From positions 1 through 5,166 of the forward strand of contig CALJUI010000436.1 of NCBI GenBank assembly GCA_937975735.1: 5,166 nt of DNA, written 5' to 3'. A model generated the notes under the pieces. The model was not told where the DNA came from. It saw only the letters and a program-made list of their open reading frames with translations, and did not search any database. Source of the stretch: an uncultured Rubrivivax sp. Its GTDB lineage: Bacteria > Pseudomonadota > Gammaproteobacteria > Burkholderiales > Burkholderiaceae_C. Shown here in pieces: positions 1 to 5,166 of the stretch. The position numbers and the translations under genes were made by a program. Each line of letters begins with the position of its first letter. Position 1 is the stretch's first letter.

Positions 1-567
1 GGCGCGGCGTTCGCGACGCTCACGGCGCTCGGCACGTTCGGGGCGAGGCGGCGGCGCAGACGCCGCCTCGGCGGTTGCGGGGAGAGCCGGGGCAGCGACC
101 GCCGGCGCCGGCGGCGCAGCAGGGGCTTCCGGCGGCGCCGCCTGGCTCACCGTCGTCACCAAGGCAATCGGGGTGGCCGCCATCGCCAGCGGGGGATCGG
201 CAAAGACCACGAAGCGCCGCGCCATCCTGGACGTGCAGCCGGCCGACACCTGGACGGCCACGACCGGCTCGTCGACCCGGCCCAGCGTGCGCACGCGGAT
301 CAGTGGCTGGGCAGCGGCATCGCGCTCGACCTGGACGCGGATCGCCGCGGCCGGCAGTTCCCGCTCACCGATCGCGACCTCGGCGCGCACGCACTCGGGC
401 TCCAGCACTTCACCGGGCTCGACGCGCATCGATACCGCGAAGTCGAGCGGCTGGCCGAGGGCTGCGGACGGGCTGGACGAACGGAAGCCGAGCGCCGACG
501 CCGAACCGCCGACGAGGAGCATGCCGAAGCAGGACAACAACGGAATCAGAAGCCGCTTCTTCAGCAT
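1..567 (-). CDS. FimV-like exported protein, partial (C-terminus beyond left edge)
   Basis: An open frame of 189 codons runs from the ATG at 567-565 to the left edge without a stop, so the gene is cut. Residues 1-25 form a clear signal peptide: MLKKRLL, a hydrophobic core, then a likely cleavage site at SASA-LG. The next 100 or so residues look like the N-terminal domain of FimV-family proteins: LGFRSSSPSAALGQPLDF, then LEPECVRAEV, then VDEPVVAVQVSAGC and RRFVVFADPP. Two cysteines (about residues 59 and 111) could form a periplasmic disulphide. From about residue 130 the chain becomes a low-complexity Ala/Pro linker, and at the edge it turns into a charged ERRERRERR run. FimV proteins are linked to type IV pili and cell-pole organisation; that role here is inference. 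No in-frame ATG or GTG lies between this start and the upstream stop at 642-640. No good Shine-Dalgarno is visible, so the signal peptide decides the start. It is divergent from the crotonase gene. Confidence 0.75.
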   Translation of the reverse strand, partial: MLKKRLLIPLLSCFGMLLVGGSASALGFRSSSPSAALGQPLDFAVSMRVEPGEVLEPECVRAEVAIGERELPAAAIRVQVERDAAAQPLIRVRTLGRVDEPVVAVQVSAGCTSRMARRFVVFADPPLAMAATPIALVTTVSQAAPPEAPAAPPAPAVAAPALPATAEAASAPPPRPERAERRERRERRA

Positions 568-693
568 GCGACGGGGGGATGAGCAGGTCGAAATGACTCT
601 AGCACGAAGAGTTACAGATCCTGGCGCGGCGCCGGCCCGTCACGGGGCACATGACACAATTCGGCGCACCATTTCACACAGACACGGAGCGTC
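568..693. promoter_or_regulatory. Divergent intergenic region between the FimV-like and crotonase genes
   Basis: These 126 bases should hold the promoters of both flanking genes. Towards the FimV-like gene, the minus strand reads TGC-TAGAGT (TAGAGT at 601-596), an extended -10-like element about 22 bases from a short leader's start, but no -35 match sits at the right distance. Towards the crotonase, ATGACA at 651-656 resembles a -35 box, but no convincing -10 follows. A short dyad CCCGT-C-ACGGG lies at 636-646. The Shine-Dalgarno GGAG at 686-689 is four bases from the crotonase ATG. No small gene or RNA is apparent. Only the divergent layout is firm; the individual boxes are weak. Confidence 0.4.
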
Positions 694-1476
694 ATGGCGA
701 CCGAACTGCGCAGCGAACGCGAGGGGAACTGCCTGGTGCTGACCCTGTCCGACCCGGCCACCCGCAACAGCCTGTCGCCGCAGGCCAACGCCGCGGCGGT
801 CGAAGCGCTGTCGACGGCCGAGTCCGACCGCGACCTGCGCTGCGTGATCGTGCGCGGCGACGGCGAGCATTTCTGCGGCGGCGGCAACCTGCAGCGTCTG
901 CAGACCGTGCGCCGCGGCGACCCGCAGGAGCAGGTGCGCTCGATGGACAAGCTGCACGCGCTGATCGAGGCGCTGCGCAGCTTCCCGAAGCCGGTCGTCG
1001 CCGCGGTCGAGGGCTTCGCGGCCGGCGCCGGTTGCGCGCTGGTGCTGGCCTGCGACCTCGTGATCGCATCGTCGCAGGCGCGCTTCGTGCTGTCCTACGG
1101 CCGGGTCGGCCTGTCGCCCGACGGCGGCACCACCTGGCAGCTGGCGCGCGCGCTGCCACGGGCGGTGGCGATGCGCATGATCTGGCTGGCCGAGCCGATG
1201 AGCGCGCAGGAGGGGCAGCGCTGGGGCCTGGTCAACGAGGTCGTCGATCCCGGCCAGGCGCTGTCGCGCGCCCTCGCGCTCGGGGAGCAGCTCGGCAAGA
1301 TGTCACCGAATGCGCTGGCCAGCGCGAAGGAACTGATGAACGAGGCGGCTGGCCGCAGCCTGGGCGAGCAGATGGACGCCGAGCGGCTGCACTTCGTGCG
1401 CAACCTGTTCGACGCCAACGGCGGCGAAGGCATCGCGGCCTTCCTCGAGAAGCGGCCGCCGCGCTTCGAGAGCTGA
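694..1476 (+). CDS. Enoyl-CoA hydratase/isomerase (crotonase) family protein, PaaG-like or oxepin-CoA hydrolase-like
   Basis: A complete 260-residue protein of normal crotonase length, with a GGAG ribosome site four bases before the ATG. The oxyanion-hole segment is HFCGGGNLQRLQ (about residues 59-70), and the second glycine-rich segment is EGFAAGAGCALVLACDLVIA (106-125). The classical hydratase glutamates (Glu144 and Glu164 in the rat enzyme) align with Ala115 and about Tyr135, so simple water addition by the usual mechanism is unlikely. Instead GRVGLSPDGGTTW (136-148) carries Asp143, matching the catalytic Asp region of PaaG-type isomerases. The C-terminus has the trimer-forming helices and ends NGGEGIAAFLEKRPPRF, which I recall from proteins labelled oxepin-CoA hydrolase, alternative type. 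The expected substrate is an unsaturated or ring-derived acyl-CoA in the cytoplasm; the exact reaction cannot be read from sequence. It stands alone, divergent from the FimV-like gene and convergent with the aldolase-family gene. Confidence 0.93.
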   Translation: MATELRSEREGNCLVLTLSDPATRNSLSPQANAAAVEALSTAESDRDLRCVIVRGDGEHFCGGGNLQRLQTVRRGDPQEQVRSMDKLHALIEALRSFPKPVVAAVEGFAAGAGCALVLACDLVIASSQARFVLSYGRVGLSPDGGTTWQLARALPRAVAMRMIWLAEPMSAQEGQRWGLVNEVVDPGQALSRALALGEQLGKMSPNALASAKELMNEAAGRSLGEQMDAERLHFVRNLFDANGGEGIAAFLEKRPPRFES

Positions 1477-1477
1477 C

Positions 1478-2251
1478 TCAGCGGTCGTAGCCGGGCAGCT
1501 TGCGGTCCAGCCGGCGCAGCAGCCCGGGCCAGGCCAGCCCGGCGCCGAGGCCGCGCGTGACCTGCGCCGCCTGCTCGCGCGCCGTCGCGATGATCTCCGG
1601 CGCGACGTGGACCAGTTCACCGCCGCCGGCCATCGCGCGAACCTGGATCATGCACACCGTCTCGAACAGGTACATCGACAGGAAGGCGTCGGCGACGCTG
1701 CCGCCCACCGTCAGCAGGCCGTGGTTGCGCAGCATCAGGAAGTTGTGCCGGCCGAGGTCGCGCACCAGCCGCGGCTTCTCCTCGTCGCGCAGGGCGACGC
1801 CCTCGTAGTCGTGGTAGCCGAGGCTCGACAGCACGAAGATCGACTGCTGGGACAGGGGCAGCACGCCGCCCTTCTGTGCCGACACCGCGATGCCGTTGGG
1901 CGTGTGCACGTGCAGCACGCACTGGGCGTCGTCGCGCGCGCCGTGCACGGCGCTGTGGATCACGAACCCCGCGGGGTTGACGTCGAACGGGGAGTCGTCG
2001 AGCTTCGTTCCGGCGTGATCGACCTTGACCAGGCTGGACGCGGTGATCTCCTCGAACATCAGGCCATAGGGGTTGATCAGGAACTGCCCCTCGCCGCCGG
2101 GCACGCGCGCGCTGATGTGCGTGAAGACCAGATCGTCCCAGCCGAACAGCGCCACCAGCCGGTACGCCGCCGCCAGGTCGACGCGCACCCGCCATTCCTC
2201 GGCGCCGACCTGGTCGCGCCGGTTCGGGATGTTCAGGGCGGTGGACGGCAT
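1478..2251 (-). CDS. Class II aldolase/adducin family protein
   Basis: A complete 257-residue protein, the usual length for bacterial members of this family. The start is supported by AAGGAG (plus-strand positions 2262-2257) five bases before the ATG. Signatures in order: FTHISARVPG (43-52), FLINPYGLMFEEITASSLVKVD (57-78), NPAGFVIHSAVHGAR (92-106), the metal-binding pair HVH (His114, His116), and LRNHGLLTVG (174-183) with the third expected metal ligand His177. The Glu that acts as base and ligand in L-fuculose-1-phosphate aldolase (Glu73) aligns with Gly95; the NPAGF form is, from memory, usual for this subfamily, so it may not be a damaged enzyme. Members catalyse retro-aldol cleavage, epimerisation or decarboxylation in the cytoplasm, but many have no known substrate, and none can be named here. 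It is divergent from the Crp/Fnr gene across 71 bases, which suggests shared control. Its stop is one base from the convergent crotonase stop. Confidence 0.93.
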   Translation of the reverse strand: MPSTALNIPNRRDQVGAEEWRVRVDLAAAYRLVALFGWDDLVFTHISARVPGGEGQFLINPYGLMFEEITASSLVKVDHAGTKLDDSPFDVNPAGFVIHSAVHGARDDAQCVLHVHTPNGIAVSAQKGGVLPLSQQSIFVLSSLGYHDYEGVALRDEEKPRLVRDLGRHNFLMLRNHGLLTVGGSVADAFLSMYLFETVCMIQVRAMAGGGELVHVAPEIIATAREQAAQVTRGLGAGLAWPGLLRRLDRKLPGYDR

Positions 2252-2270
2252 GGGCTCTCCTTGCGATAAG
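2242..2270 (+). promoter_or_regulatory. Candidate sigma70 promoter for the Crp/Fnr-kinase-dehydrogenase operon
   Basis: TGGACG at 2242-2247 matches four of six bases of the TTGACA -35 box. After a 17-base spacer, GATAAG at 2265-2270 matches four of six of TATAAT, and it is preceded by TGC, an extended -10 element. Transcription would begin near 2277, leaving a leader of about 46 bases before the ATG at 2323. The -35 box would lie inside the first codons of the divergent aldolase-family gene. This is a pattern match by eye only. Confidence 0.35.
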
Positions 2271-2290
2271 GTTGCGAATTCACAATGCGA
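2261..2290 (+). repeat. Short direct repeat (T)TGCGA, three copies
   Basis: TTGCGA occurs at 2261-2266 and again at 2272-2277, 11 bases apart, about one helical turn. A third, shorter copy TGCGA sits at 2286-2290. They lie in the divergent control region between the aldolase-family and Crp/Fnr genes. Such spacing fits binding of a regulator on one helix face, but six-base repeats also arise by chance in high-GC DNA. Confidence 0.3.
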
Positions 2291-2296
2291 TGGTGA
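2280..2296. promoter_or_regulatory. Imperfect dyad TCAC-N9-GTGA, operator candidate
   Basis: The 17 bases TCACAATGCGATGGTGA form a dyad centred on 2288; all pairs match except 2284/2292 and 2287/2289. It sits just after the predicted transcription start of the Crp/Fnr operon and upstream of the aldolase-family gene. The half-sites are in the opposite order to the classical CRP site TGTGA-N6-TCACA, so it is not a standard CRP box. Confidence 0.35.
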
Positions 2297-2312
2297 CGCT
2301 TCTGTCGCGTCA
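2294..2312. promoter_or_regulatory. Perfect dyad TGACGC-N7-GCGTCA, operator or hairpin candidate
   Basis: Six-base perfect inverted repeats at 2294-2299 and 2307-2312 flank a seven-base centre. The right arm ends on the first base of the ribosome site of the Crp/Fnr gene, and the left arm overlaps the neighbouring dyad by three bases. As DNA it could be an operator for autoregulation; as RNA it could be a small hairpin that limits ribosome access. Both roles are inferred from position. Confidence 0.45.
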
Positions 2313-2316
2313 GGGA
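2312..2316 (+). promoter_or_regulatory. Ribosome binding site that decides the Crp/Fnr start
   Basis: AGGGA lies six bases before the ATG at 2323. The in-frame upstream choices, TTG at 2272 and ATG at 2290, have no such site and would add residues without Crp-family similarity through the operator-like dyads. The 2323 start is therefore preferred. Confidence 0.65.
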
Positions 2317-2322
2317 CAAGCC

Positions 2323-3027
2323 ATGAATACCCCGGCTCTTACACTCGAAGAGCGTCAACACATCGACTCGGGCCCTTGGTTCTCCAAGCTTTCACTCCCC
2401 CTGCGCCAGGCCATCCTGGCGCGCGCGGTGGTGCGCCGGTTGGCCGACGGGGCGCCGCTGGCGTCGCGCGGCGCACCGGCCGAGGAATGGGTCGGCGTGG
2501 CTGCCGGGGCGGTGCGGGTCAGCACCGTGTCGCTCTCGGGCAAGCAGGTCACGCTGACCTACGTCGAACCCGGCACCTGGTTCGGCGACATCGCCCTCTT
2601 CGACGGCCTGCCGCGCACGCACGATGCCGACGCGCATGGCGAGACCACGCTGCTCGCCGTGCGAAAGGCCGACTTCAAGGACCTGCTGGCCCAGCATGTC
2701 GAACTCTACGATGCGCTGCTGCACCTGAACTGCCGGCGCCTGCGCCTGATGTTCGATCAGTTCGAGGAACTCAACACGCGCCCGCTGCGCTCGCGGCTGG
2801 CGCGCCAGCTGCTGCTGCTGGCCAAGAGCTACGGCATGCCGCAGGGCGAGGAGATCCGCATCGGCCTGCAGCTCGCGCAGGAGGACCTGGCGCAGCTGCT
2901 CGGTGCGTCGCGCCAGCGGGTCAACCAGGAGCTCAAGGGCTTCGAGCGCGACGGCGCGCTGCGGGTCGAGCCGACGCGGCTGGTCGTGCTGTCGCGCGAC
3001 AAGCTGCTCGACATCGCGCAGCGATGA
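2323..3027 (+). CDS. Crp/Fnr family transcriptional regulator
   Basis: A 234-residue protein from the ATG at 2323, typical for the family. Residues 18-125 form the cyclic-nucleotide-binding-type beta barrel, with VEPGTWFGDIALFDGLPRTHDADA (81-104) in the phosphate-cassette position. Gly88, Arg98 and Thr99 are kept, but the Glu of CRP that contacts ribose is Asp89, so the effector may not be cAMP. A long dimerisation helix follows (about 117-150). The DNA-binding domain ends the protein, with the helix-turn-helix at LAQEDLAQLLGASRQRVNQELKGFERDGAL (184-213). There is one cysteine (Cys137) and no N-terminal cysteine cluster, so an FNR-type iron-sulphur sensor is excluded. It is the first gene of a probable operon, 24 bases before the kinase gene, and divergent from the aldolase-family gene. 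It may control both, and itself through the upstream dyads; this is inference. Confidence 0.94.
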   Translation: MNTPALTLEERQHIDSGPWFSKLSLPLRQAILARAVVRRLADGAPLASRGAPAEEWVGVAAGAVRVSTVSLSGKQVTLTYVEPGTWFGDIALFDGLPRTHDADAHGETTLLAVRKADFKDLLAQHVELYDALLHLNCRRLRLMFDQFEELNTRPLRSRLARQLLLLAKSYGMPQGEEIRIGLQLAQEDLAQLLGASRQRVNQELKGFERDGALRVEPTRLVVLSRDKLLDIAQR

Positions 3028-3051
3028 ACCGCGACCACGGGGATCACCGAC

Positions 3052-4131
3052 ATGGAACAATTCACCGGCACCCGTGAGGTCTCCGCCCGCCACGCCTTCG
3101 ACGTGGCCGCGCTGGAGGCCTGGCTGCAGGCGCACGTCGACGGCTTCCGCGGTCCGCTCGAGGTGCGCCAGTTCAAGGGCGGCCAGTCCAACCCGACCTA
3201 CCAGCTGATCACCCCCGGCGCCAGCTACGTGCTGCGCACCAAGCCCGGCCCGGCGGCCAAGCTGCTGCCGTCGGCGCATGCGATCGAGCGCGAGTTCCGG
3301 GTCATGCGCGCGCTGGCCGGCAGCGCAGTGCCGGTGGCGCCGATGCACGTTCTGTGCACCGACGAGTCGGTGATCGGCCGCGCCTTCTACGTGATGGGCT
3401 TCGTCGACGGCCGTGTGCTGTGGGAGCAGTCGCTGCCGGGACAGACGCGCGAACAGCGCGCGGCGATCTACGACGAGATGAACCGCGTCATCGCGGCCTT
3501 GCACCGCGTCGACGTCGCTGCGGTCGGGCTGTCGGACTACGGCAAGCCGGGCAACTACTTCGACCGCCAGATCGGCCGCTGGAGCAAGCAGTACCAGGCC
3601 TCGGCCACGCAGACCATCGACGCGATGGACCGGCTGATCGAATGGCTGCCGGCCCACGTGCCGGCGAGCGCGCGCGACGAGGCGCAGGTGTCGGTCGTGC
3701 ACGGTGACTTCCGGCTCGACAACCTGATCTTCGACGCGACGCAGCCGCGCGTGCGCGCCGTGCTGGACTGGGAGCTGTCCACGCTCGGCCACCCGCTGGC
3801 CGACTTCAGCTACCACTGCATGGCCTGGCACATCGAGCCGGGCACCTTCCGCGGCATCGGCGGCCTGGACCTGCCGTCGCTCGGCATTCCGACCGAACTC
3901 GAGTACGTGCGACGCTATTGCGAGCGCACCGGCCGCCCCGATCCCGACGCGCTGATGGCCGACTGGAACTTCTACCTCGCGTACAACCTGTTCCGCCTGG
4001 CCTCGATCACCCAGGGCATCGCCAAGCGTGTCGTCGATGGCATCGCCTCCAGCGCGCAGGCCCGCGCCACGGGCGCGGCGACACCGCTGCTCGCCGAGCG
4101 CGCCTGGCGATTCGCCCAGGCGGCGCGCTGA
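3052..4131 (+). CDS. Phosphotransferase of the ACAD10/ACAD11 N-terminal (APH-fold) type
   Basis: A complete 359-residue kinase-fold protein; GGGGA at 3039-3043 lies eight bases before the ATG. The N-lobe has FKGGQSNPTYQL (41-52) in the nucleotide-loop position, YVLRTKPG (59-66) with the likely ATP-binding Lys64, and the pairing acidic site in AIEREF (77-82). The C-lobe has the catalytic loop VVHGDFRLDNLIFD (215-228; Asp219, Asn224) and the metal-binding VLDWELSTLGHPLADFSY (237-254; Asp239). The sequence follows the APH branch found as the N-terminal half of mammalian ACAD10 and ACAD11, not antibiotic-resistance enzymes. Related LvaA of Pseudomonas putida takes part in phosphorylating 4-hydroxyvaleryl-CoA in levulinate breakdown. 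The gene for an ACAD11-type dehydrogenase follows after 32 bases, which supports phosphorylation of a hydroxyacyl-CoA so that phosphate can leave. The substrate chain length is not readable. Confidence 0.93.
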   Translation: MEQFTGTREVSARHAFDVAALEAWLQAHVDGFRGPLEVRQFKGGQSNPTYQLITPGASYVLRTKPGPAAKLLPSAHAIEREFRVMRALAGSAVPVAPMHVLCTDESVIGRAFYVMGFVDGRVLWEQSLPGQTREQRAAIYDEMNRVIAALHRVDVAAVGLSDYGKPGNYFDRQIGRWSKQYQASATQTIDAMDRLIEWLPAHVPASARDEAQVSVVHGDFRLDNLIFDATQPRVRAVLDWELSTLGHPLADFSYHCMAWHIEPGTFRGIGGLDLPSLGIPTELEYVRRYCERTGRPDPDALMADWNFYLAYNLFRLASITQGIAKRVVDGIASSAQARATGAATPLLAERAWRFAQAAR

Positions 4132-4163
4132 CGCCCTCCCTCCCCGCCGACTCAGGAGCAACC

Positions 4164-5166
<1,003 letters not shown>

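Noticed and set aside
75..742. Two plus-strand frames (75-596 and 173-742) over the FimV-like gene
   Set aside because: Low-complexity Arg/Pro/Ser translations, whereas the minus-strand frame gives a signal peptide and a FimV-like domain.
651..1490. 279-codon plus-strand frame overlapping the crotonase gene
   Set aside because: Shadow frame of the crotonase; composition is dominated by Arg, Gly and Ala and shows no domain.
1524..1542. CCGGGC-N7-GCCCGG inverted repeat as a terminator of the crotonase gene
   Set aside because: It lies within the aldolase-family coding sequence, has only six pairs and no T-run follows; such repeats are common by chance at this GC content.
1607..2269. 220-codon plus-strand frame opposite the aldolase-family gene
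   Set aside because: Antisense shadow; rich in His, Gln and Val with no motif.
2272..2322. Upstream TTG start adding 17 residues to the Crp/Fnr regulator
   Set aside because: No ribosome site before it, and the added residues would be encoded by the operator-like dyads; the ATG at 2323 has AGGGA at proper spacing.
3052..4131. Reading the kinase gene as an aminoglycoside-resistance determinant
   Set aside because: The fold is shared, but the motifs and the adjacent ACAD11-type dehydrogenase point to acyl-CoA metabolism.

Overview
The window is high-GC bacterial DNA with tight gene packing and no RNA gene, insertion sequence, CRISPR array or other mobile element that I could see. The protein types suggest a betaproteobacterium of the order Burkholderiales: a short FimV-like exported protein, a class II aldolase/adducin-family protein, a Crp/Fnr regulator and a fatty-acid-type catabolic set. 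The organism assignment is inference from gene style, not from a marker gene.

Layout from left to right. (1) Positions 1-567, minus strand: a partial gene for an exported FimV-like protein, running off the left edge. (2) 568-693: a 126-base divergent intergenic region. (3) 694-1476, plus: an enoyl-CoA hydratase/isomerase (crotonase) family protein that lacks both glutamates of classical hydratases but keeps an Asp in a PaaG-like position. (4) 1478-2251, minus: a class II aldolase/adducin-family protein, convergent with the crotonase, with one base between the stop codons. (5) 2252-2322: a short divergent control region with a candidate promoter, two overlapping dyads and a short direct repeat. 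(6) 2323-3027, plus: a Crp/Fnr-family regulator. (7) 3052-4131, plus: an aminoglycoside-phosphotransferase-fold kinase of the ACAD10/11 N-terminal type. (8) 4164 to the right edge, plus: an ACAD11-type acyl-CoA dehydrogenase, cut at the window end.

The last three genes are co-directional with gaps of 24 and 32 bases and look like one operon led by its own regulator. The kinase and dehydrogenase are the two halves of the mammalian fusion proteins ACAD10/ACAD11, and a related pair acts in the Pseudomonas putida levulinate (lva) pathway, where 4-hydroxyacyl-CoA is phosphorylated and then converted to an enoyl-CoA. The simplest reading is a catabolic locus for 4-hydroxy acids or a similar substrate. 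The nearby crotonase could act on the unsaturated CoA product; a role for the aldolase is only suggested by proximity. The FimV-like gene is probably unrelated to this pathway.
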